From NCBI GenBank assembly GCA_008363215.1, contig RHKP01000011.1, forward strand, positions 124,001 to 188,000: a stretch of 64,000 bases of DNA, read 5' to 3'. Both the position numbers and the translations under genes were made by a program. This document shows, piece after piece, positions 20,876-29,071 of the stretch. The stretch comes from Cyanobacteria bacterium CYA. GTDB taxonomy: Bacteria > Planctomycetota > Phycisphaerae > Phycisphaerales > UBA1924. Position 1 is the stretch's first letter; each line of letters opens with the position of its first letter. The notes under the pieces were generated by a model that did no database searches, was not told the origin of the DNA, and saw only the letters and a program-made list of their open reading frames with translations.

Positions 20876-22480
20876 TTACGGGCATCCGGCGCTGAATGCC
20901 TGAAGGAACGCCTGCACGTCGAAGAAGTCGAACGTCCCCTCGCCGGTAAAGTCGGCCGCCGGATCGTGCGACGAGAACGCCTGGAGGAAGGCCTGCATGT
21001 CGAAGAAGTCCAACGTTCCCTCGCCGGTCAAGTCGGGCGGGCAGGGCGTTTTACCCGCCCCCAGCGTGCCGTCCGCGTTGACGCGCTGGGCGTACACGTC
21101 GTAGTCGCCGCTGCGCTGGTCGGCCCAGGAGGCGATCAGTGCTCCGCCCGGTGCGCCGGCCAACGCAAGGCGCCCCTTGCTGCTGTCGGCCGTCGAAACC
21201 GAAATCGCTCCATCTTCGTCGATATAGGCGCCGTCGCTGTCCACGCGCATCAACGTGAGAATGCCGTGCGTGCTCCCGATGTTGGGCTGCACGTCGCTGA
21301 TCGCAGCCGCGCCGGCATCGATCGATACGGCCCGCGGCGGCCCGTTCCACTGGTTGTTGTAGGGCAGCAGCACCACGCCGTTGCCCAACATGCGAGCGCC
21401 CGTCGTGCCGTCGAAACGCTGTACATTGAGCCCCTGGATGTTCTGCGCCCCGTCGGTGTTGCGGTAGAACATCATGATGTCGCCGCTCGGGTCGAAGGCG
21501 ATCGCAGGATCAAGTTGCTGCCGGGCGGCCTCGTTGGAGGCGAACACCCCATTGGGCGTAAACAACACCGCGCCCGCCGGGCTGATCCGCTGCACGTAGC
21601 AGTCAAAGTCGCCGTCACGCACGTCGTGCCAGGCGATCGCCGCTCCGCCCGCGCTGTCCACGATCAGGCGCGGGCGGTGTGCGATGGGCACCACCGTTGC
21701 GTTGTTGACGAAAACCGGCGCCGCGCCCCATTGCTTGGCGCCGCTCGCGTCGTACTTCTGGGCGTAGACGTGCCGCGGGCTGCTGAAACTGGACGTGTTG
21801 CGCACCCACGAAGCGATGAACTGCCCGTCGGCGGTCGGCTCGATCTCCACGAATGCCGGCTCTTCTGAGCCTGCCGAATAGATTGCCACGCCGCCGGCCG
21901 CCAGTTGCGGCATGCCCGCGGCATTCAGTCGCTGCATGTACAGCCCCGGAAGCACATCAAAGCGAGGCCACACCACGACGTAATCGCCGGTGGTCAACTG
22001 GATGATGCGCGGATCGGCCTCGAACTCGGCGTTGCTCGAGATCGCCACGCCGTCGCCGCCCCACAGCATCGTCCCGTCGGGAGCGATCAGGTACGCGTAT
22101 ACGTCCAGATCGCCGCCCGCGCGGATGTCGGTGAACGCGAGCAGGCAGTTCCCGCTCGCGTCAACCCGCAGATCCCAGTCCACTGTCGACGTGTTCTGAG
22201 GGTGATCGCTGACCAGCAGCCCGCCCGAGCCGAACGTCTGATTCCCGTCTGCGTCGAGTCGCTCCACCCGCACCTGAATCCCGCCGGGCTGAAAGTCGAA
22301 CCAGCCGTGCCACGACGAGCCGTCCGAATGCACCGCCAGTTTGGAAACGTCCTGCGCATTCTCGCTGGTGACCACCGACGTGTTGAGGCCGGCGTCGTCG
22401 GTCCATTGTCCGAACGCCGAAGCCGCCAGCCCGGCGATCATCGCCAACCCGGAGGCACGTAGCATGCCCATCGCGTCCAT
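20876..22480 (-). CDS. Exported beta-propeller-like protein with C-terminal GC-ending dockerin
   Basis: This 534-residue protein has a signal peptide ending near ASAFGQ. The body is made of repeats with the pattern W(K)DVRxGDxDxYxQRI and similar (WADQRSGDYDVYAQRV, TDIRAGGDLDVYAYLI), typical of a beta-propeller built on exported-data repeats. The C-terminus has two dockerin-type calcium loops, DLTGEGTLDFFD and DFTGEGTFDFFD, each followed by a MQAFLQAF/VQAFLQAF helix, and ends AGCP. The start at 22480 has an AAGGAG site. It is probably held at the cell surface; no enzymatic motif was recognised. It precedes its own terminator at 20798-20833 and shares the dockerin with four other genes in the window. 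Confidence 0.8.
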   Translation of the reverse strand: MDAMGMLRASGLAMIAGLAASAFGQWTDDAGLNTSVVTSENAQDVSKLAVHSDGSSWHGWFDFQPGGIQVRVERLDADGNQTFGSGGLLVSDHPQNTSTVDWDLRVDASGNCLLAFTDIRAGGDLDVYAYLIAPDGTMLWGGDGVAISSNAEFEADPRIIQLTTGDYVVVWPRFDVLPGLYMQRLNAAGMPQLAAGGVAIYSAGSEEPAFVEIEPTADGQFIASWVRNTSSFSSPRHVYAQKYDASGAKQWGAAPVFVNNATVVPIAHRPRLIVDSAGGAAIAWHDVRDGDFDCYVQRISPAGAVLFTPNGVFASNEAARQQLDPAIAFDPSGDIMMFYRNTDGAQNIQGLNVQRFDGTTGARMLGNGVVLLPYNNQWNGPPRAVSIDAGAAAISDVQPNIGSTHGILTLMRVDSDGAYIDEDGAISVSTADSSKGRLALAGAPGGALIASWADQRSGDYDVYAQRVNADGTLGAGKTPCPPDLTGEGTLDFFDMQAFLQAFSSHDPAADFTGEGTFDFFDVQAFLQAFSAGCP

Positions 22481-23045
22481 CTTCAATCTCCTTCCCGCGC
22501 CGAGGCGAATTCCCAGCATATCGCACGCCCGAGCCGACCGTTCCTTCCAATTTCCTTTTCCGGGGCGGCGAAGTGTTCACCGGGAACATTGCTCCGATAA
22601 GAAGCCGCCAACAACATCGATCGGATTTCGTTCACCGTGCGTACGGTGATTGGCCTCACAGCACGATGATTGAAGGAATAACACGCGCTTCTGGCCCGGA
22701 CAGTGGCCCGGGCTACTTCTCCAGCGCGCTTCTTCACCTCGGCGGTGCGCGCCGCCGGCTTTCCTATCGCGCGTGAAGTCTGGGAGACTGGACGTGAAAC
22801 TCTCGACCAATACGCCGATGCTCGCGGCCGCGTTGAGCATTGCCGACTCGGCTCACATCGACGGCGTCAAGTCCAACGCCCCCGGCCGGCGGGCTGCCTT
22901 CTTCCGCTCCGGTTGCCCTCTTCCCGTTCAACGAGGACGGCTCGGGCTTCCGGGCATCGCCGGTCCGCTGCTGCTCCGCGGCCGTTGTTGCGCGAGGTCG
23001 AACTCTCGACGCGCGGATCTCGGCCCCGCGCGTTTTGCGTGCGCT
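22481..23045. other. 565-base intergenic stretch without a recognisable gene
   Basis: No frame here has family-like sequence or a good ribosome site. The part near 22480 must hold the leader of the downstream dockerin gene. Near 22990-23035 there are GCGCG-rich inverted segments that could form a hairpin after the nuclease-like gene, but no T-run follows. I see nothing else. Confidence 0.5.
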
Positions 23046-24581
23046 CTACGGGCACCCGCCCGCGAACGCACTCAGAAACGTCTGCACGTCGAAGAAGTCA
23101 AAGTTCCCCTCGCCCGTCAGGTCGGCCCGCGCTTCGTGCCCGGCGAACGCGCCGAGGAACACCTGCACATCGAAGAAGTCGAGCGTACCCAGCGGCGTCG
23201 CAAAATCCGCGTCGTTGCAACCCGCCACCGTGCCCGTCACCCGCACGCTGAACACAGGGTCATCCGGATCGTCCGAGAGCACGCGGATCTCGGCCTCGAA
23301 CGACCCGCCTCCTGCATCGAGCGCAAGATCTGCGACAAACTCGTGCTCGTTCACCGGTCCGTCGGCCGCATCACTGAACGGGCCCGTGTCGATCACGATC
23401 CCCGGGTCGGCCTCGAGCGTGTAGTGCAGCAACGCGATCCCGCCTGCGCCCCACGTGGCCACGTCGCCCGCGTTGCCCACCAGCAGCGAGCCCGACGCCA
23501 GAGCCCCGAAGGGAACCTCACCAAGGTTGATCTCTTCGTCGGCTGCCACCCGCGCGGGCACGAGCATGTCGAGCAGCACCGGCAGGTGTCCCCCGCCCGA
23601 CGCCATCGCGATCAGCGCCTGCGCGATCGTCGGCCCCACCATTGCATTGCCCGCGACGGAGAGCGAGAGGTCAAACGACGTGCCGTCGTTGCCCCACGCG
23701 CGGTAACTGTGGTCCGGGTCGTTCCACGTCGAGGTTGAATACGTCTGCCCGAAGTTCCCGACATATTCAAGCCCCGCGCCGTCGCCCAGGGACGGGTCGA
23801 GCAGGATCTGGTCGTGCCGATCGTCCATGCCGCCGGCGCCCGAAGGATCCTGCGTATGCACGAAGCGGAATGCGAAGTTGTTGTTCCACGAGCCCGGCGT
23901 CCCGATCGGGTCGAGAAAGCGCCCGTTGTTGTTGGTCTGTGAACCGACCAGCTCCTGGTAGGCCGCCTGGCTCGACGACTGCACGTTGAAATCGCCCGCG
24001 ATGATGATGTTGATGTCCGGGTCGAGCGTCTCGGCGTCGTCGCGGATGCGCGTTGCCTCGATCAGGCGGCGCTGCTGGTCGGTGCTGCCCGACCCCGACT
24101 TCATGTGTACGCTGTAGATCGCCAGTTGGGTTGAAGGACTGTCATATCCCACCAGTCCCAGGTCATAGCGTCGAACGTCGCGCGGCGCGCCGCTCGTCCC
24201 CGGGTCGGCCGGGAGCGTGAACACGTTGAGAAACTCGACCTTGCCGGTGCGATAGAAGATCGCACTGTCGCTGTCGGGCCCATCGATGAAAGGACCGGCC
24301 GCCCAGTCGCCCGGACTCGACGGCGCGCTGTTGAGCGCGCCGAGCAGCGCTGGCACTCCGGCCTCCGAGATCATCTCCTGCATCACCAGCACGTCGGGGC
24401 TCATCGAGCGCCCCTCGAACGAGGTGTAGAAGGCAGTCTGGAGTTCCGGTACGCGTCCGCCTGAGTAGTTGGAGATGTTCCACGACACCAGGCGCAGCCC
24501 GTCCCCGCCGAAGGCCGCGCCGGGCAGCGTCAGGATACCCATGGCCGCGGCGCGGCCCATCGTACGCTTGGATGCTCTCAC
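23046..24581 (-). CDS. Exported endonuclease/exonuclease/phosphatase-fold protein with GC-ending dockerin
   Basis: This 511-residue protein starts at GTG 24581 behind a GGGGAG site, with a signal peptide ending near GAAFGG. The EEP (DNase I-like) fold is shown by LVSWNISNY, the metal ligand Glu in VLVMQEM, VHMKSGS with the catalytic His, and AGDFNV with the Asp/Asn pair. The last family motif, normally SDH, reads GGGHLPV, so the Asp that pairs with the final His is absent and activity is uncertain. After residue ~330 comes an abnormal-spindle-like Ig segment with average-density repeats, then two dockerin loops (ATPLGTLDFFD, DLTGEGNFDFFD) and a GGCP end. It lies 37 bases behind the FG-GAP gene and is likely co-transcribed. 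The substrate could be extracellular DNA or a phosphoester. Confidence 0.82.
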   Translation of the reverse strand: MRASKRTMGRAAAMGILTLPGAAFGGDGLRLVSWNISNYSGGRVPELQTAFYTSFEGRSMSPDVLVMQEMISEAGVPALLGALNSAPSSPGDWAAGPFIDGPDSDSAIFYRTGKVEFLNVFTLPADPGTSGAPRDVRRYDLGLVGYDSPSTQLAIYSVHMKSGSGSTDQQRRLIEATRIRDDAETLDPDINIIIAGDFNVQSSSQAAYQELVGSQTNNNGRFLDPIGTPGSWNNNFAFRFVHTQDPSGAGGMDDRHDQILLDPSLGDGAGLEYVGNFGQTYSTSTWNDPDHSYRAWGNDGTSFDLSLSVAGNAMVGPTIAQALIAMASGGGHLPVLLDMLVPARVAADEEINLGEVPFGALASGSLLVGNAGDVATWGAGGIALLHYTLEADPGIVIDTGPFSDAADGPVNEHEFVADLALDAGGGSFEAEIRVLSDDPDDPVFSVRVTGTVAGCNDADFATPLGTLDFFDVQVFLGAFAGHEARADLTGEGNFDFFDVQTFLSAFAGGCP

Positions 24582-24618
24582 TGCCTACTCCCCGTGCCCT
24601 CTGGAACCGATCGCTGGA

Positions 24619-26073
24619 TCACGGACAGCCGTCCGCAAATGCTTGCAGGAACGCCTGCACGTCAAAGAAGTCGTATACGCCGTCGTTGTTGAAATCGCCC
24701 GCCGGCTGCCCGGCCGAGAATGCCTGCAGGAACGCCTGCACGTCGAAGAAGTCGAGGGTTCCATCGCCGGTCAGGTCAGGCGCGCAGTCCGGCGGAATGG
24801 CGAAGAACACGCGGATCGAGATGTCGCCCGAATACCCGATGACCAGATCGTCGTAACGGTCGCCGTTGATGTCGCCGAATGCCAGCGTGTTGCCCACTTC
24901 CGGCGCGTCAAAGGTCCAGTCGGGCGTGGTGGAGATGACGCCGGCGTTGTTGAGGTAGATGTAGCACTTGCCGGTGGAGAAGTGGATCTCGGCCAGGTCC
25001 AGGTCGCCGTCGCTGTCGACGTCATGTGTGCGAATTTCCTGAGCCCCGCTGAGCGGATCGGTGTTGGCCCAGGCTTCGGTGAAGACGCCGTCATCCTGGG
25101 TGTAAGCGCGCGACGGGTCGCCGCCGAAGGCCACGTCGAGCCAGCCGTTGGCGTCGAAGTCACCCACAGCCGCGCCCTTGTCCGCGTCGGTGTGTCCCAC
25201 GGTCCAGCCGGGGAACGAGGCGAGCGTGCCGGCGTTGTTGAAGTAGATGCCGCTCTGGAAGTTGACCCACTTGCCGATGGCCACGTCGGTCCAGCCGTCA
25301 TTGTTGAAGTCGCCGGTGGCGACGCCGTTTTGTACCGCAAGGTCGCCCGACTGCCAGGCCGGGGCAGTGGTGAAGGTGCCGGCGTTGTTGCGGAACATGA
25401 AGTTGGGCTTGTAGGGGTCGGGCGAAACGCCCTGGTTGCTGGTGATCAGGTCGAGGTCGCCGTCGTTGTCGATGTCAGCGAGTCCGCCGGCCGTGCCCCA
25501 CACCGCCGGCCCGGCCGCCGTCCAGCCCGCGCTGGTAGCCGGCCCGCTCGCCGAGCCGTAATACACCCGCGCCGATTGACTCGACACGTTGCCATGCACC
25601 GTGACCACGTCGAGGTGTCCATCGCCGTTGATCTCGCCGATCTGCACGTCACCGGTGTGCACCTGCTCGACCGAGAGCCACGAGGGGGTGGTCTCGATGC
25701 CCGAGCCGGTGTTGTAGAAGATCATGTCGTGCCAGTCGGTGTACGGCGGGTAACTCTGGCTGTTGTAGCAGACCGCGACGACGTCGTTGCGCCCGTCGGC
25801 GTTCATGTCGGCAACCTGCACCCCTCCGATCTGACGACGCAGGTTGACGACCTGGTCCGGCACCGTGCCGAACGGCACGCCCGTGCCGCGATTCCACCCG
25901 GTGTTATCGGTCGCCGTCGGCGCGGCGCTGACACGCCGGCGCCCATCCTCTGACACCTCGACGCGCGCCTGGGCGAGCGCCCCCGACGCCAGCACTGTGA
26001 GCACGGCCAGGCAAACCGCACGACTGTCAACAATCTGGGGCAAATCCACCCCGAACGTCTTCAAACTCCCCAT
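24619..26073 (-). CDS. Exported FG-GAP/VCBS repeat protein with GC-ending dockerin
   Basis: This 484-residue protein has a signal peptide ending near SGALAQ. At least six repeats carry the calcium-binding pattern DxNxDGxxD (DMNADGRNDVV, EINGDGHLDVV, DIDNDGDLDLI, DFNNDGWTDVA, DFDANGWLDVA, DINGDRYDDLV), which builds a seven-bladed integrin-like propeller. The C-terminus has two dockerin loops (DLTGDGTLDFFD, DFNNDGVYDFFD) and ends DGCP. The start at 26073 follows an AAGGAG site. It heads a probable two-gene unit with the EEP protein. A surface adhesion or scaffolding role is inferred. Confidence 0.85.
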   Translation of the reverse strand: MGSLKTFGVDLPQIVDSRAVCLAVLTVLASGALAQARVEVSEDGRRRVSAAPTATDNTGWNRGTGVPFGTVPDQVVNLRRQIGGVQVADMNADGRNDVVAVCYNSQSYPPYTDWHDMIFYNTGSGIETTPSWLSVEQVHTGDVQIGEINGDGHLDVVTVHGNVSSQSARVYYGSASGPATSAGWTAAGPAVWGTAGGLADIDNDGDLDLITSNQGVSPDPYKPNFMFRNNAGTFTTAPAWQSGDLAVQNGVATGDFNNDGWTDVAIGKWVNFQSGIYFNNAGTLASFPGWTVGHTDADKGAAVGDFDANGWLDVAFGGDPSRAYTQDDGVFTEAWANTDPLSGAQEIRTHDVDSDGDLDLAEIHFSTGKCYIYLNNAGVISTTPDWTFDAPEVGNTLAFGDINGDRYDDLVIGYSGDISIRVFFAIPPDCAPDLTGDGTLDFFDVQAFLQAFSAGQPAGDFNNDGVYDFFDVQAFLQAFADGCP

Positions 26074-26180
26074 CACCGGCTCCTTCGGCCCCATGGCTCC
26101 GAGGCTCCCGTCGATGCTATCGAACCGGTCGCGCCGATGCGAGCGCGATCTTCGGTTTCCATCATGGGCCGCCGCCCGGT

Positions 26181-26474
26181 GATGGTGCCGGGTTCAGTCG
26201 CCGCATCGAGTCGCGCCTGAGCGATCCGACCAGGGCGTGGAAGTTCGACGCCTCCGACGTCTCGGAGCGGAAGCGCCGTGACGGCTACACCGAAGCCCAC
26301 AACGACGCCCTTGCCAGGTACTCGACCATGCATGTGCTGTGGTACGTCGTGCCGGCCGACCGCAAGTGGTACCGAAACTGGGCCATCTCCGCCATCACGC
26401 GCTACACGCTCGAGAAGGTGAACCCGCGCACCCCGGCTGCCAAGTTCGAGGCCGGATCGATCAAGGTGGACTGA
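26181..26474 (+). pseudogene. C-terminal remnant of polyphosphate kinase 2
   Basis: A 97-codon open frame with no start codon and no upstream continuation matches the C-terminal end of PPK2 enzymes. The signature segments are RIESRLSDPTRAWKFDASD, the ER...YTEAHNDAL stretch, and WYVVPADRKWYRNWAIS. The Walker A/B kinase core that should precede it is missing; that space holds the leader of the FG-GAP gene. This is therefore a decayed 5'-truncated copy rather than a working kinase. It was found by direct translation of the gap. Confidence 0.75.
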
Positions 26475-26487
26475 CTACCGCTTCCGG

Positions 26488-26536
26488 CCTGGTTTGCACT
26501 TCGTCTCCGCGTTCTCTGCGGCTCTCTGCGCTCACT
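26488..26536. repeat. Possible dispersed CTCTGCG-type repeat
   Basis: The stretch CTCCGCGTTCTCTGCGGC followed by TCTCTGCGCTCACTGCG resembles CTCTGCGTTCTCTGCG sequences that I remember from intergenic regions of many environmental bacteria. It lies between the PPK2 remnant and the EVE gene. Only one clear copy is in the window. Confidence 0.3.
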
Positions 26537-26548
26537 GCGTTCGGGCTT

Positions 26549-26977
26549 TCACAGCCCCGCGAGTTTGCGCAGTTCCTTGTCCAGTTTCGGCGGCACCGGC
26601 ATCACGCCCAGACGACTCTGACGCACCAGGTCAAACTCCGCAAATCGCGGATCGGCTTTGATGATCTTCAGCGTCGCATCGCCGCGCGTCGACGCCTTTA
26701 CCGGCTCGAGGTCGACAAGCACGAACTTCACCTCGCCCGTAGCCGTCAGACCGGGCTGATCGGGATCCGGATACGCCCCGCGCACGACCCGTGCCAGTCC
26801 GACGATGCGCTTCTCGTTGCCGGTGTGATAGAACAGGCACTCATCGCCGGTCTTCATCGAGCGCATGTGCTTCTGCGCAGCCGCATTGCTCACGCCCGTC
26901 CACGCGGTGGACGCGTCGCGCAGCAGATCGGCAAAGGAATAGCAGTCCGGCTCCGTCTTGACCAGGAATGTCGCCAT
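26549..26977 (-). CDS. EVE domain protein
   Basis: The 142-residue protein is a single EVE domain (PUA-like fold). The typical N-terminus FLVKTEPDCYSFADL, the WTGVSNAAAQKHM(R) segment, the GDECLFYHTGNEKRIVG core and the YPDPDQ motif are all present, and the length matches stand-alone members. EVE proteins bind modified bases in nucleic acids. The gene lies 15 bases after the thiamine-binding gene on the same strand, so it is probably the last gene of a three-gene unit. Confidence 0.92.
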   Translation of the reverse strand: MATFLVKTEPDCYSFADLLRDASTAWTGVSNAAAQKHMRSMKTGDECLFYHTGNEKRIVGLARVVRGAYPDPDQPGLTATGEVKFVLVDLEPVKASTRGDATLKIIKADPRFAEFDLVRQSRLGVMPVPPKLDKELRKLAGL

Positions 26978-26992
26978 GGCTTTGGAGTACTT

Positions 26993-27295
26993 TCAGGCCT
27001 GGCGCTGCGCGTGGACGCTCTGCACCTTGTCGGCCATAGTCTGTTTCCTGTCCGTGCGTGTGCCGATCTTGATGATCGTCGAGATGCGCGGTGCGCCCAT
27101 CCGGTGCACCACCTCGTGACAGCGGCGCAGAGCGACGAACACTTCGTCCCATTCGCCCTCCACACCCGTGCCGTTGGCGTGCAGCGTGTGCCTGAGCCCG
27201 GCGTCGGCCAGCACCTGCTCGCACGCGGCCACGTAGGCCGACAGCGAGACACCCACGCCGATGGGAATCACGGTGAAATCAACGATGACTTGCAT
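26993..27295 (-). CDS. MTH1187-family thiamine-binding protein
   Basis: This 100-residue protein shows VDFTVIPIGVGVSLSAYVA, the central HANGTGVEGEWDEVF segment and the C-terminal RISTIIKIGTRTD strand, all typical of the MTH1187/YkoF-like ferredoxin-fold family that binds thiamine or a related pyrimidine. The ATG at 27295 is chosen because the family starts exactly there; the open frame continues upstream into the epimerase gene in another frame. It is flanked by aldose epimerase and EVE genes on the same strand. Cytoplasmic location is expected. Confidence 0.88.
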   Translation of the reverse strand: MQVIVDFTVIPIGVGVSLSAYVAACEQVLADAGLRHTLHANGTGVEGEWDEVFVALRRCHEVVHRMGAPRISTIIKIGTRTDRKQTMADKVQSVHAQRQA

Positions 27296-27327
27296 GCACG
27301 ATCGTAGTGTCCGCCGCCGGAAGACGC

Positions 27328-28257
27328 TTACTCGAACGAGATGGACAGATCCCAGCGCAGCGCCAGCGTTTCCCCGGGGCGGCACATGCGAACGCCCGTG
27401 CCCTGCCAGCCCGCGCCGGCAAGGTTGAACCCGTCGTTGACCATCGTCGTCGGCTCGACGCAGAACCAGGCGCGGGGGGCGCGGCTGCCCGGGCCCGCCC
27501 GGGGTGTGTAAATCACGACGTGCCCCGCAGACTCCGAAGCCCTCATTCGCGCGCGCACGCCGCTCGAAGCCCAGCACAACTCCGCCTCGAACCGGTCCAC
27601 GGTGAACACATCGTCCAGTTCAAGGTCACCCAGGGCCCCGCCCGCGTCCAGACGCTCGCACACCTGCTCGCATCGTGCCGGAGCAGTCGGCAGACAGCCC
27701 GACGCCGGGTACCGCCCGGTCACGGGGAGTTGCAGTTCCACCACGTCCTCGTCCGACCAGAGACGGCGCATGAAGTACGGGTGCAGCCCGCATCCGGCCG
27801 GCATGTCGTGCTCCCCCGTGTTGGTCAACCTCACGTCGACCTCGACGCCTGCCGGCAAGACCTCGTAGCGGGCCGAGCACCGGAAGGGGAATGGGTAGTT
27901 CACGTCCTCGTGCTCGCGCGAGTCGAACTCGAGCGTGCCTGACATCGGTGTGCGGTGCCGGATGTGCCAGGCTCGGTCGCGCACGTCGCCGTGGATCGCA
28001 GTCCCGTCGGCGTGGGAGGGGCGAAGTCGGTGGGTTCGTCCCTGCCAGTCGAATTGGGCGTTGCGGATCCGGTTGGTCCAAGGCGCCATGAGGAAGCAAC
28101 CCATCTGTTCGGCGCCGACAGGGCCGCCGGGGGCGCGGCGGAGCAGCGGGGTTGGGTCTCCCTGTGGCGAGAGGACCGATAAATCACGGATTCCTGCACC
28201 GACGCTGGAGTCAATTTCGAGGAGCAGTCGCCCGCAGGCCAGAGTGAATCTCGGCAT
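27328..28257 (-). CDS. Aldose 1-epimerase family protein
   Basis: This 309-residue protein has the galactose mutarotase fold. Visible motifs are MAPWTNRIRN (substrate-binding Asn-Arg), GTAIHGDVRD (His), CGLHPYF (catalytic His) and the C-terminal CVEPTT motif with the catalytic Glu. It interconverts the alpha and beta anomers of aldohexoses, or a related sugar. Length is normal for the family. The next gene starts 32 bases downstream, giving a small minus-strand unit with the thiamine-binding and EVE genes. Which sugar is used is not visible. Confidence 0.9.
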   Translation of the reverse strand: MPRFTLACGRLLLEIDSSVGAGIRDLSVLSPQGDPTPLLRRAPGGPVGAEQMGCFLMAPWTNRIRNAQFDWQGRTHRLRPSHADGTAIHGDVRDRAWHIRHRTPMSGTLEFDSREHEDVNYPFPFRCSARYEVLPAGVEVDVRLTNTGEHDMPAGCGLHPYFMRRLWSDEDVVELQLPVTGRYPASGCLPTAPARCEQVCERLDAGGALGDLELDDVFTVDRFEAELCWASSGVRARMRASESAGHVVIYTPRAGPGSRAPRAWFCVEPTTMVNDGFNLAGAGWQGTGVRMCRPGETLALRWDLSISFE

Positions 28258-28274
28258 GTGGAAAAGTAGGGGAG

Positions 28275-28309
28275 AAAAAGCACCAGCGCCCGGACGGGCC
28301 GGGCGCTGG
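28275..28309 (-). terminator. Rho-independent terminator
   Basis: An 11-base perfect stem, CCAGCGCCCGG with CCGGGCGCTGG, surrounds a five-base loop at 28283-28309. On the minus strand it is followed by TGCTTTTTC. It lies 23 bases past the stop of the cysteine-rich gene and so ends that transcript before the epimerase gene. Confidence 0.85.
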
Positions 28310-28332
28310 GGTTCAAACAGTCAGAGGATCAA

Positions 28333-28818
28333 TCAGCCGTTGGACCCCTCGCCCTCGGTGGTGGCAACTTCCTCGGCCGGCTTGTCGCACGAGTCCTTGT
28401 CACACCCGCCGCAATTGCTGCCGGACGCAGGGTCGCAGCCTTCGCCGCCACAGACCTTGCCGCACTGGCCGACCTTGGTCGTGGTCGCGGCGACTTCCTG
28501 GACCGCCTCGCCGGTCATCGGGCAGGCCTTCTCCTCGTCGCAAGCCGACTCACCAGAGCAGCCCGACTTCTCACCGGTGCACGCAGCAGCGCCCGCGTGG
28601 GCGACTTCAGCGGCCTTGTCCGAACAGGCGCCCATCGGGCAAGCATCGGCCGACTCGGCGCCCACAGGCTGGACCGCCGCGGTTTCCTTGGTGTCCTTGC
28701 ACGACCCGCAGAGCGAGCCGGAGGTGGCGTAGTTGAAGGCGGCGAACCCGCCGAGCCCGACGGCAACGATGGCGGCAATGAACTTCCCAGCGCTGAAACC
28801 GGCTCCGCAACAAGACAT
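28333..28818 (-). CDS. Small cysteine-rich membrane-anchored protein of unknown function
   Basis: This 161-residue protein begins MSCCGAGFSAGKF, then a hydrophobic segment (IAAIVAVGLGGFAAFNY, about 14-30) that should anchor it. The rest is acidic and holds most of the protein's 16 cysteines, several in CxxC or CxxxC spacing (CGSC, CGGC, CPMGAC, CGKVC). The start at 28818 has an AAGGAG site eight bases upstream; the open frame runs far further upstream only as an artefact. It is transcribed alone: a terminator follows, and the upstream gene is divergent. No family was recognised. Metal binding, redox activity or a structural surface role are all possible. Confidence 0.8.
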   Translation of the reverse strand: MSCCGAGFSAGKFIAAIVAVGLGGFAAFNYATSGSLCGSCKDTKETAAVQPVGAESADACPMGACSDKAAEVAHAGAAACTGEKSGCSGESACDEEKACPMTGEAVQEVAATTTKVGQCGKVCGGEGCDPASGSNCGGCDKDSCDKPAEEVATTEGEGSNG

Positions 28819-29071
28819 GGTCGTCACTCCTTGAGGTTGGATCATCGATCGATGTGCAGGGAAACCCGACCGAGTCATCGGATTGTTCCCTCGCGGGCAC
28901 AGTCTATTTGCTTCGGGCCGCCGACGCCAGGGGAAAGTAAAGAGATTCGCGTTCGTTATCGGACCCGTCGTGTTCGGCGCCTGCTGATCAGGCGGTTCAG
29001 TTGTCCAGCGGCTTGGCCGATACCCGTGTCGGGGAGCAGTGCCCGTGCCGCCACCGGAATGAGTGTCGTTC

